DNA of 64,000 bases from Alteromonas_E sp965248545 (lineage in GTDB: Bacteria; Pseudomonadota; Gammaproteobacteria; Enterobacterales; Alteromonadaceae): contig OZ252110.1 in assembly GCA_965248545.1 (NCBI GenBank), positions 806,001-870,000 of the forward strand, written 5' to 3'. Shown here piece by piece: positions 54,769-62,496 of this stretch (the first letter of the stretch is position 1; every line of letters starts with the position of its first letter). The translations under genes were made by a program, and so were the position numbers. The notes under the pieces are model-generated. The model saw nothing but the letters and a program-made list of their open reading frames with translations, was not told the origin of the DNA and ran no database searches.

Positions 54769-55764
54769 TTGAACACACAGTTACTTTCAGACTCAGACAC
54801 AGATCTCGAACACGCAGCCTGCATACTGTCACAAGGCGGCACAGTTGCCGTGCCTACCGAAACAGTTTACGGACTTGCCGCGAATGCGCGGGACGCGACG
54901 GCAGTAGCTAAAATTTTCGCAGCCAAGGGCAGGCCCAGTAATCACCCGTTGATCGTGCACATTCACAATACTAAACAGCTATCTGAACTAAGTGCCAATG
55001 TACCTCAACAAGCGTATACATTGGCCGATGCCTTCTGGCCAGGCCCGCTAACGATGATTCTGCCCAAGCATGAACGCGCATTGGACGCCGTAACAGGAGG
55101 CTTAGACAGTATCGGCGTCCGCATGCCCGCCCACCCTGTATTACATCGTTTGTTATCTGAGGGCGACTTGATCGTCGCTGCCCCCTCGGCCAACCCACAC
55201 AAAAAGCTCAGCCCGACCTCCGCCCAGCAGGTATTTAAGGAGCTATACGGCAAAATAGATGCGGTAGTAGACGGTGGCCCCTGTGCTGTTGGACTCGAGT
55301 CAACCATAATCGATTTGAGTCGCATTAATAAAGGGGAATCCCCCCGCATTTTACGTGCAGGCCCGATAACGGCCATACAACTGAGTAAGGTATTGGGCGA
55401 GGCGGTAATTGGTTATACAGCGCATCAACAACAGGTTCCGGGGAATATCAAGCAACACTACCAGCCTAACAGCCGATTAGTTGTTATGAACACCCAGGCT
55501 TTAAGCACGTTAGTCGGTCAATGGCCCGAAGAGGCCGCATGCCTATACTACAGCGACCATTTGATCAGCCAATTTGATCAACTCGAGACGCCACCGGCCC
55601 ATCTGCAACGGCTTAGCAGTGACAAAAGCGAGTACGCGCGGGCGTTGTATGCGGCTTTGTATCAACTTGATCAACAAGGTATCAAACAAATTTTAGTTGA
55701 ACATCCACCGCATAGCGATGAATGGGAAGACGTCAATGATCGGTTGAAACGAGCAAGCGCTTGA
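54769..55764 (+). CDS. sua5: L-threonylcarbamoyladenylate synthase (Sua5 type)
   Basis: A 331-residue enzyme: the YrdC-like domain (about 15-200) has GGTVAVPTETVYGLAANA, KGRPSNHPLIVHI, PGPLTMIL and RMPAHPVL, and a C-terminal Sua5 domain follows (about 230-331, starting near VPGNIKQHYQPNSRLVV). It makes threonylcarbamoyl-AMP for t6A37 of tRNAs reading ANN codons. The long Sua5 form is unlike the short E. coli TsaC; another tsaC may exist elsewhere. Start TTG 54769. Confidence 0.93.
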   Translation: MNTQLLSDSDTDLEHAACILSQGGTVAVPTETVYGLAANARDATAVAKIFAAKGRPSNHPLIVHIHNTKQLSELSANVPQQAYTLADAFWPGPLTMILPKHERALDAVTGGLDSIGVRMPAHPVLHRLLSEGDLIVAAPSANPHKKLSPTSAQQVFKELYGKIDAVVDGGPCAVGLESTIIDLSRINKGESPRILRAGPITAIQLSKVLGEAVIGYTAHQQQVPGNIKQHYQPNSRLVVMNTQALSTLVGQWPEEAACLYYSDHLISQFDQLETPPAHLQRLSSDKSEYARALYAALYQLDQQGIKQILVEHPPHSDEWEDVNDRLKRASA

Positions 55765-55856
55765 AATTATGTTACAAATTTACCCCTGATCAGTGTTGAA
55801 CTTTGCCGCTCGCTCAACTAATGTGCAGCAGCACTAAGGATTGGTAACTAAACCTC

Positions 55857-56672
55857 ATGTACACGATACGCCAATATGCCCGCTTCATAATTGCGACACT
55901 CGCAATCGGGTCAATCAATACGGTTTTCGCGCAAGACTCCGAAGCTACATTCATCGGGCAAGGCGACTTAGGCCTGGCGATGCAGTTCAGTTCAGGTTTG
56001 ATTGAAAACCTCGATCAAAATGACGGCACTCTAACGCCATCAGTGCTTATCTCCGGTGGATTGTATTATGGTAACTTTTTTGTCGAGGCGACCCCTTTTG
56101 GTCAGAATCCGTTAACGCTCGGCTACTCGATTGCTCGTGACAACGATTATCAAATAAACATCGTCGGTCAATCTTCCTTTCAAGAAATCTCTGAGCGACA
56201 ACAGGAACAGGGTAGTTTATTGGATGGGCTGCTGATTCGACGCTCATCATTTGAAATAGGAGTTGAGTATTTAACCCAGTTTTCTGAGGGTGATTTACGG
56301 CTGCGAGTCCTCAGCGACGCACTCAACCGCCACAATGGACAGTTGTTCAGTGCGGATTATAGCCGCGCGTTTTTTACCCGTAGTCTACTCATCCTCCCCT
56401 CAATCGGTGTCACTTACATTTCGGAAAATGCGACTGATTTTTACTATGGTATCGCAGAAAGTGAAACCACCACCTCAAGGGCCGCTTACACGGCAGAGTC
56501 TGGTTGGATAGTTTCCGCGCGCTTGTATGTCGAGCGACCACTCGCTAAAGATTGGACACTATTTGGTTTTGCCAGTTATTCGCACTTCAACGATAGTATC
56601 ACCGATAGCCCAATCGTGACGGTAAACGATGGTACCTATAATCTTGCCGTGGGTGTGCTATGGAGCTTTTGA
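55857..56672 (+). CDS. MipA/OmpV family outer-membrane protein
   Basis: A 271-residue beta-barrel. Signal peptide about 1-24 (NTVFAQ cut). ISGGLYYGNFFVEATPFGQNP and the terminal YNLAVGVLWSF, ending in Phe, suit MipA/OmpV proteins (MltA-interacting or porin-like). It is the first of a five-gene plus-strand cluster, overlapping the DUF3019 gene by 13 nt. Role inferred: outer-membrane component responding to envelope stress. Confidence 0.9.
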   Translation: MYTIRQYARFIIATLAIGSINTVFAQDSEATFIGQGDLGLAMQFSSGLIENLDQNDGTLTPSVLISGGLYYGNFFVEATPFGQNPLTLGYSIARDNDYQINIVGQSSFQEISERQQEQGSLLDGLLIRRSSFEIGVEYLTQFSEGDLRLRVLSDALNRHNGQLFSADYSRAFFTRSLLILPSIGVTYISENATDFYYGIAESETTTSRAAYTAESGWIVSARLYVERPLAKDWTLFGFASYSHFNDSITDSPIVTVNDGTYNLAVGVLWSF

Positions 56673-57097
56673 GGTTGATTAGGCTGCTCACATGGATGGT
56701 AGGCCCAGCATTGATGATTAGCCAGGCCGTGCACGCCCAAGAAGAATTGGGGATCCGGCTTAAAACCACTGAACCGACGCTCACCGCGAGTCCAAATGTA
56801 TGCGAAATGGATGACAATGCGACATCTTGTGCAATCACTGTCGCACTCGTTTGGGAAGCTCCGAGATCAGGTCGTTTTTGTCTGTATCATGAACAATCCA
56901 AAAGACGCCTGCAGTGCTGGGAGAGTGCATATTCAGGTGTCTACCGCTATGCCTTTGATTCAGGCGCTGACGGCACGTTTCTGTTAACCCGTGGAGAAGC
57001 GGGTCCGGTAGCGGCAAGAGCCAACTTAAAGGTTATCGGTGCAATAGAACAGCAGTTACGCGCGCGTCGTCGTAGTGGCTTCTGGCGGATTTTCTAG
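56660..57097 (+). CDS. DUF3019 family exported protein
   Basis: A 145-residue protein. Signal peptide about 1-27 (QAVHAQ cut). Two cysteine pairs (PNVCEMDD.ATSCAITV and FCLYHEQSKRRLQCW) and the mixed beta pattern are those of DUF3019, often found beside MipA and two-component genes. Overlaps mipA by 13 nt. No known activity. Confidence 0.88.
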   Translation: MELLRLIRLLTWMVGPALMISQAVHAQEELGIRLKTTEPTLTASPNVCEMDDNATSCAITVALVWEAPRSGRFCLYHEQSKRRLQCWESAYSGVYRYAFDSGADGTFLLTRGEAGPVAARANLKVIGAIEQQLRARRRSGFWRIF

Positions 57098-57112
57098 TGT
57101 CTGCAAAAAGGT

Positions 57113-57150
57113 AATTTGACACTTTTTGACATTTAATACGCTTTTTGACA
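57113..57150. promoter_or_regulatory. Repeated TTGACA elements upstream of the beta-barrel gene
   Basis: TTTGACAC (57113-57120), TTTTTGACAT (57121-57130) and TTTTTGACAC (57140-57149) occur in series, with GACA starts 10 and 19 nt apart. They lie 97-134 nt upstream of the barrel start. Direct repeats at about 10 nt are typical of OmpR-type regulators, but TTGACA is also the sigma-70 -35 box, so one copy may be promoter. Confidence 0.45.
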
Positions 57151-57246
57151 CAGCGGCGACAAATTCCCACAGAAGTGCTAAAGATTCACACAGGCCGTAT
57201 CCGTAGACTTTTTCCTCGTAGACAACATCACTAACACGAGGAACAC

Positions 57247-57969
57247 ATGATGAAAAAATTACTGATTGCAGCACTTATCGCTTCTGCATTTACAACAGGA
57301 ATGGCCACCGCAAACGAACTGAGTGAACGCAGCCTAGTTAAGCGTGCGTATACGCTCAAAGACGGTGAAATTCAAGTAGGCGCAGCACTTGGTTATGGCG
57401 AGACTGATGACGAAAACCACTGGCAGTTCAATGCTGGAGCGCGCTACGGACTCACCGATGACCTAACCATCGGTCTAGGTGATATTCGCTATCGCGCACT
57501 ATCTAGGGCAGAAAATGGGAATGGCCTCGAACTGACCATTGGTGGTGGTTTAAAAGGTTATATGGAACGCCTTAACCTAGATGGCGATGACGAAGTATTG
57601 GGTTATGGATTAGATATTGCGGGTAAATATGTTATGTCTGATCGGGTTGCGCTTACCTTTGGCACAGAGTATGTTTTCTGGAATGACATCGGCTCTGATA
57701 ATCGAAAAGAGTTCCGATATTCGGTTGGGGGGTTATACGAACCAATCAGAAACGTAACATTGATGGCAAGTTACACCTATCGCGACTTAGAGGATTTCAC
57801 CCAAAGTAGCGCGTATGACATCTCTGCCGGTGTAAACTATTCACTCAATAAACGGACTGATATCGGTTTGGCCTTTGGATACAGTGACTTTGATGCGGTT
57901 GAGAATGGCTTTAAACCAGAGTATGCACACAAGCGCAATGTGGGCGCGTACGTTTCTTATCGTTTTTAA
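57247..57969 (+). CDS. Outer-membrane beta-barrel protein
   Basis: A 240-residue protein with a signal peptide (about 1-23, ending TGMATA). The rest is amphipathic beta strands ending in VGAYVSYRF with terminal Phe. Gly/Tyr-rich strands and DDLTIGLGDIRYRA suit a small porin or OmpW-like barrel; the closest family is uncertain. Third gene of the cluster, preceded by the TTGACA repeats and followed by a hairpin before the regulator gene. Confidence 0.85.
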   Translation: MMKKLLIAALIASAFTTGMATANELSERSLVKRAYTLKDGEIQVGAALGYGETDDENHWQFNAGARYGLTDDLTIGLGDIRYRALSRAENGNGLELTIGGGLKGYMERLNLDGDDEVLGYGLDIAGKYVMSDRVALTFGTEYVFWNDIGSDNRKEFRYSVGGLYEPIRNVTLMASYTYRDLEDFTQSSAYDISAGVNYSLNKRTDIGLAFGYSDFDAVENGFKPEYAHKRNVGAYVSYRF

Positions 57970-57981
57970 TTCAATTTCGTG

Positions 57982-57999
57982 GCAGCCCGCGAGGGCTGC
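57982..57999 (+). promoter_or_regulatory. GC-rich hairpin between barrel and regulator genes
   Basis: GCAGCCC, loop GCGA, GGGCTGC: a perfect 7-bp stem 12 nt past the barrel stop and 20 nt before the regulator start. Lacking a T tract, it may partly end transcription or set an mRNA boundary, lowering regulator relative to barrel output. Confidence 0.5.
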
Positions 58000-58019
58000 T
58001 CGCACAAAAGGAATTCACA

Positions 58020-58745
58020 GTGCTAGCGACTAATGACAGCGCAGACATTCACGTTTTCCTCGTCGAGGATGACGCGAGTTTATCCGATCTCGTTAAAGAC
58101 TACTTGGAACTTCAAGGCTATAAAGTATCCACGGAAAGCCAAGGCGACCTTGCTAGCGAGCGAATCTTAACTGAACAGCCCGATGTGGTTATCCTGGATA
58201 TTATGTTACCGGGTAAGAATGGACTCGATATCTGTCGGGAGCTCAGAAGTCAAAGTGACGTACCCGTACTGATGCTGACTGCCCGCACTGATGAAATTGA
58301 TCAGGTTGTCGGGTTAGAAGTGGGTGCGGACGACTACATGTGCAAGCCCGTACAGCCACGTTTATTAATGGCGCGCATTAATGCAGTTTTAAGACGTTCT
58401 AAAGCAGCCCCCAACGACGAGCAACTCAACGAGTCCACTTTCACTTTTGGCCAGTTGAGCATATTGCCGACGAAACAAGAAGTCTATTTAAACGAACAAC
58501 CAGTTGATTTAACCACCAACGAGATTGAGCTTCTCGTTCATTTCGCTCGACATGCGGATAAAGTCTTATCGCGAGACGATCTACTCAATCAACTCCGCGG
58601 ATTCGGTTATGACGGCTTAGACAGAACCGTCGATATGTTGGTCTCCCGTTTACGCAAAAAACTGCTTGATGACCCGGCAAAGCCGAAGCGAATTAAAACG
58701 GTTTGGAAGAAAGGCTATTTGTTTGTATCAGATGCATGGCATTAA
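58020..58745 (+). CDS. OmpR-family response regulator (RstA-like)
   Basis: A 241-residue regulator. Receiver domain with LVEDDASL, phosphoacceptor Asp60 in VVILDIMLPG and the lysine in DDYMCKPV (about 112). The C-terminal winged helix has LTTNEIELLVHFARH and RDDLLNQLRGF, and RTVDMLVSRLRKKLLDDP. GTG start at 58020 (AAGGA 8 nt upstream). Followed by its kinase gene; the pair resembles RstAB. A candidate regulator of the TTTTGACAC sites. Confidence 0.95.
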   Translation: MLATNDSADIHVFLVEDDASLSDLVKDYLELQGYKVSTESQGDLASERILTEQPDVVILDIMLPGKNGLDICRELRSQSDVPVLMLTARTDEIDQVVGLEVGADDYMCKPVQPRLLMARINAVLRRSKAAPNDEQLNESTFTFGQLSILPTKQEVYLNEQPVDLTTNEIELLVHFARHADKVLSRDDLLNQLRGFGYDGLDRTVDMLVSRLRKKLLDDPAKPKRIKTVWKKGYLFVSDAWH

Positions 58746-58778
58746 CAATCTAGCTACCACTGTGCGTGGACACAATTG

Positions 58779-60104
58779 ATGAAGAACCTATTTATCCGGC
58801 TCTACGTTTTGTTGATCCTAACTTTTCTAGGTTTGGGATGGAGCCTTGATCAACTCTACGACGAAATCACACCGGCTGATAATGTTCCCACCGATCTCGA
58901 TTTACATCGAGGCACCCTATTTCTGCTCAACCGGGAACTCGCCAGATTACCGGAGCCGTCCCACTCTGAGTATATGCAAGCCATTTCACCCAGTTTTGGC
59001 TACCCAGTCTCACTCGTAGCGCTAACCAACCTGGAAACCCATTTGAGTGACCAAGGTCAAATGATTGAAGCAACCCAGTTGCACTACCTTACAGAAGGTG
59101 GCCAGGTTTCTATATTCGACAATCACAATAATCGCAGTTGGTTCCTGCAACGACAAGGCACTTCTGAGCAAGTCATTGTGTTCGGACCGATCCAACTTCT
59201 GACTGATAGTAACAATACACTGTTCAGCGCGATCTTTTTGTTGGTGCTGGCCATGATTGTGTTCGTCTGGGTGTGGCCGCTGTCGAGAGGCCTAATGACG
59301 CTGACTAAAGCCGCGCAACAGTTTGGCGAAGGGGATTTCTCAACCAGGGTGTCCGAGAATATCGCGCGCCCTCTGCAGCCGGTCGCTTTGCGTTTTAACG
59401 CAATGGCGGCGCGTATACAACGACTTATTCGATCGCACAAAGAGCTCTCGCATGCGGTGTCTCACGAGCTGCGAACGCCGATTGCACGCATCAGGTTTGC
59501 GATAGAAATGACCCGTGAAGTAACCGATGAGCAAAAGCGTGATTACTATTTTGACGCGGTTAACACTAATATTGAGGAATTAGATGGATTAGTTGATGAG
59601 TTACTCACCTATGCTCGATTTGATCGAGAAGAGCCGTCGCTATCGTTTTTACCCAACAATATCTGTGAATTGACCCATGACGTCGTAAAAGGCTTTGAGA
59701 TGACCGAATCTCACTTGCACTTTACCATTGAGACGCAGGACCCTGAATTAACTGCAGCCTGTGATGCAAATGCCATTAAGCGTGTACTGGACAATTTGCT
59801 CCGCAATGCCATTCGCTACGCAGAAACGTCCATCACCGTCACTATTCGTGCTCATGGAAACAGAGTAATTGTCGTTGTTGAAGACGATGGACCCGGCATT
59901 CCCGAAGCCAATTGGGACACCTTATTCGACCCATTTGTGCGCCTTGATCAAAGTCGCGATCGCAATTCAGGAGGTATTGGTTTGGGACTAGCAATCGTTA
60001 GACGTTACATGGAATGGCATGGCGGAACGGCTTCTGTTAGTAAAGTCGAACCCCACGGAGCAAGATTTGAATTGAACTGGCCGATCGAACATCGCGATAC
60101 GTAG
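58779..60104 (+). CDS. Sensor histidine kinase (RstB-like)
   Basis: A 441-residue membrane kinase. TM1 about 5-25; the periplasmic part runs to about 145; TM2 about 150-170; a HAMP domain follows. The phosphoacceptor box is HAVSHELRTPIARIRF, N-box LDNLLRNAIRYAE, G1 VEDDGPGIP and G2 GGIGLGLAI. ATG 58779 starts the family-like MKNLFIRLYVLLI. It should phosphorylate the adjacent regulator. The stimulus is unknown, but the cluster suggests an outer-envelope signal. Confidence 0.95.
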   Translation: MKNLFIRLYVLLILTFLGLGWSLDQLYDEITPADNVPTDLDLHRGTLFLLNRELARLPEPSHSEYMQAISPSFGYPVSLVALTNLETHLSDQGQMIEATQLHYLTEGGQVSIFDNHNNRSWFLQRQGTSEQVIVFGPIQLLTDSNNTLFSAIFLLVLAMIVFVWVWPLSRGLMTLTKAAQQFGEGDFSTRVSENIARPLQPVALRFNAMAARIQRLIRSHKELSHAVSHELRTPIARIRFAIEMTREVTDEQKRDYYFDAVNTNIEELDGLVDELLTYARFDREEPSLSFLPNNICELTHDVVKGFEMTESHLHFTIETQDPELTAACDANAIKRVLDNLLRNAIRYAETSITVTIRAHGNRVIVVVEDDGPGIPEANWDTLFDPFVRLDQSRDRNSGGIGLGLAIVRRYMEWHGGTASVSKVEPHGARFELNWPIEHRDT

Positions 60105-60120
60105 CCTTGGGGTTGAAAGA

Positions 60121-60495
60121 CTACTCAGCTTCTTCAGCTACGACGTTATAACCAAAGTCCTGCATGCATTTAATAATATAGTCGCGTTGATTCTGCTGGG
60201 TACTCATTTGTCCACCGGTTACGCCAATAATCGCGCCCACCACGGCCCCCTCAATAGAATCATCCACAAGAGCGCCCACAATGGCACCAGCTGCAGCGCC
60301 TAAGATGCCCGCCTCTTTGGTGTCGTCCAGAGATTCGTGGTCCGCCGCTTGCTGTTGGCACGTCTTGAGGTCGCGTTCATAAAAAGCAAGATCATCTCCC
60401 GTGACGACGGGACGATGCTCTAAGCCGCTCGAAGCGCACCCTACCATCAAGAGGCTCAGGGCGACAAAGCTGATTTTTGTTGTGGAAATACTCAC
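60121..60495 (-). CDS. Glycine-zipper lipoprotein
   Basis: A 124-residue protein with the lipobox LMVGC (Cys about 20). HRPVVTGDDLAFYERDLKTCQQQA precedes a glycine-zipper, AGILGAAAGAIVGALVDDSIEG followed by VVGAIIGVTGG. Cysteines in TCQQQ and KCMQDFG may bond. It is a paralogue of the divergent lipoprotein at 60673-61080. Role unknown, outer-membrane association likely. Confidence 0.88.
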   Translation of the reverse strand: MSISTTKISFVALSLLMVGCASSGLEHRPVVTGDDLAFYERDLKTCQQQAADHESLDDTKEAGILGAAAGAIVGALVDDSIEGAVVGAIIGVTGGQMSTQQNQRDYIIKCMQDFGYNVVAEEAE

Positions 60496-60562
60496 AAAAT
60501 ACGTCTGCTATATTGGTTTATGCTGCAAGTGTCGCACAAAACATCGCCGAAAAGTGTAAAAC

Positions 60563-60593
60563 TGTGTCAAAAAACCGCAAGGATTTTGACACA
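60563..60593. promoter_or_regulatory. Inverted repeat between divergent lipoprotein genes (TTTTGACAC type)
   Basis: TGTGTCAAAA (60563-60572) and TTTTGACACA (60584-60593) form a perfect 10-bp inverted repeat with an 11-nt spacer, between the two divergent lipoprotein genes. The same TTTTGACAC word recurs upstream of the beta-barrel gene. It could bind one dimeric regulator serving both promoters. Confidence 0.5.
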
Positions 60594-60672
60594 ACGCTAA
60601 CAGTTTTAGACGGAACCTTACCCGGTGATTTGTCATTCTGTACTCGTCAAACAAACGATGAGGAATGAATCC

Positions 60673-61080
60673 ATGACACTTTTAACTTCACGCAAAAATA
60701 TGATTATCGCTATCACTGCAGCAGCGTCATTGATGACAGGTTGCACATCCATGCAGACTGGCGCCAATCACCGTCCAATTGTTGATGGCACAAATTTACC
60801 TAACTACGAACAAGATGTTGCGCAGTGCCAAGAACTGGCCCGACAGCGTGATTATTTGAACGATCAAACTCAAGCTGACGCCGCCATCGGGGCTGTAATT
60901 GGTGCACTCGCTGGCTCAGATGGCGATCGAGGCAGTATAATTGGAGGTGCGTTACTCGGCGGTATCGCTGGCGCATCAAGTGGCGCGTTGGACGCCAGAA
61001 CCGAGCGACGTAACATTGTCATTACCTGCATGGAAAAACGCGGCTACCAAACGGTAGAATCGATTATAGCGGTGCAATAA
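60673..61080 (+). CDS. Glycine-zipper lipoprotein, paralogue
   Basis: A 135-residue protein starting MTLLTSRKN (ATG 60673, GAGG upstream), with the lipobox LMTGC (Cys about 24). NHRPIVDGTNLPNYEQDVAQCQELA and AAIGAVIGALAG, IIGGALLGGIAGASSGAL parallel the divergent lipoprotein: a common ancestor pair. The end EKRGYQTVES resembles the partner's QDFGYNVVAE. Confidence 0.88.
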   Translation: MTLLTSRKNMIIAITAAASLMTGCTSMQTGANHRPIVDGTNLPNYEQDVAQCQELARQRDYLNDQTQADAAIGAVIGALAGSDGDRGSIIGGALLGGIAGASSGALDARTERRNIVITCMEKRGYQTVESIIAVQ

Positions 61081-61094
61081 ATGCGGACCTATTG

Positions 61095-61131
61095 GCTCAA
61101 AGCTGCGTCGATTTTTATAGCAGCTTTGAGC
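61095..61131. terminator. Hairpin between convergent lipoprotein and pepQ genes
   Basis: GCTCAAAGCTGC and GCAGCTTTGAGC form a perfect 12-bp stem with a 13-nt loop. No T run on either flank, so the strength as terminator is uncertain, but the location between stops fits. Confidence 0.65.
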
Positions 61132-61140
61132 GGCAGTGAC

Positions 61141-62460
61141 TTACGTTAAGCCAAAATCTCTCGTCATGTTCTCGACCCGGTTTTGATGTACAATAATGTT
61201 GTCTTCAATCCGAATACCGCCGAAGGGCTTAAACGTCTCAATTCGTCCCCAATTCACAAATTGACTGTTCTCGGTCGCCTTAAGCTCGTTTAACAAACTC
61301 TCGATGAAATAAAGCCCAGGCTCGATGGTAAATACTTGTCGCGCTTCCACTGTGCGCGTGCAACGCAAGAAAGGATGGTCGTCTGGAGCCGGCCTTGGCG
61401 TGCCGCGTTCATCGGCGATATGCCCTCCGACATCATGGACCTGCAATCCAAGGAAGTGCCCAATACCGTGTGGAAAAAATGTTTTACTGATTCCGCGTTC
61501 GACGATTTCATCCGCTGCCAAATTCACGATTTCAGCGTCACTCAGTATCGTAGCAATACCTTTGTGTGCCTCTCGATGAATGTCGGCATACGCGGTTCCG
61601 GGTTGCAGCTCCGTTGCAAGCCATTGCGTTAAGCTGTCGACGCGCGTGATTAGTGCCGAGAACTCGTGCTCCTGCGCACAGTAGGTTCGGGTTATATCGG
61701 CAGTATAACCATTGAAGCCGGCCCCAGCGTCAATGAGGAAACTGCGCGATTGTTGCGGTGGCAAGTTCTCCAACACCATGTAATGTAGGATTGCGGCGTT
61801 TTCATTGAGGGCGACGATATTGCAATAAGGAACCTGATTTTCGCCCTGACGCGCGGCATTTAGGTACGCCAAATTAATATCAAACTCAGATAATCCCTGG
61901 CGGAAAGCAGATTCGGCCGCGCGGTGAGCCGCAACTGCGGTTTTGTTCGCGAGTCGCATGCACTCCAATTCGTAATCAGTTTTGTAGCCACGATGGTAGT
62001 GCAAATAATGTACCACTCGGTCGGGGTTTACTCGCTCAAAACCCAATGCGCTAGCTACTTCAATAAACTCACCAATGTAGGCGTAACGGGCTTTATCGTA
62101 GGGCAGATGCTTTTCCACTGCATTCGCTTGTTTGAGCATTACGATGTCAAAATATTCTGCCCAAAACGCGGAGGGTGCCGGTGGCACTTTATGCCAGAAA
62201 TCAACCGGCCGATAGAAAATCAACTTGGGCTTGGAGACTCCGTCAACCACCAGCCAACAATTCGGATTGTCAACGACCGGTAGCCAAGCTTTGAATTGCG
62301 GATTAACGTGAAAAGGATAGTGGTTGTCATCCAGAAACATCACTTTGCTTTGTCCTGAATGAATCACTAATCCATCGAGACCTTCTCGTTCGAGTGCTTC
62401 TCGAGTGCGCTGCTGAAGCGTTTCAATGTGCGCCGCATAGCTTTCCGATAACGTTTGCAT
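61141..62460 (-). CDS. pepQ: Xaa-Pro dipeptidase
   Basis: A 439-residue M24 peptidase (PepQ about 443). The metal site includes LIDAGAGFNGYTADITRTY (two Asp), HGIGHFLGLQVHDVGG (His), TIEPGLYF (Glu) and GIRIEDN (Glu). It cleaves dipeptides with C-terminal proline, and in related proteins organophosphates. Upstream, slt ends 36 nt away. Confidence 0.96.
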   Translation of the reverse strand: MQTLSESYAAHIETLQQRTREALEREGLDGLVIHSGQSKVMFLDDNHYPFHVNPQFKAWLPVVDNPNCWLVVDGVSKPKLIFYRPVDFWHKVPPAPSAFWAEYFDIVMLKQANAVEKHLPYDKARYAYIGEFIEVASALGFERVNPDRVVHYLHYHRGYKTDYELECMRLANKTAVAAHRAAESAFRQGLSEFDINLAYLNAARQGENQVPYCNIVALNENAAILHYMVLENLPPQQSRSFLIDAGAGFNGYTADITRTYCAQEHEFSALITRVDSLTQWLATELQPGTAYADIHREAHKGIATILSDAEIVNLAADEIVERGISKTFFPHGIGHFLGLQVHDVGGHIADERGTPRPAPDDHPFLRCTRTVEARQVFTIEPGLYFIESLLNELKATENSQFVNWGRIETFKPFGGIRIEDNIIVHQNRVENMTRDFGLT

Positions 62461-62496
62461 AACTGACCTTACTAATACGAATTTTTGACCGCAGAC

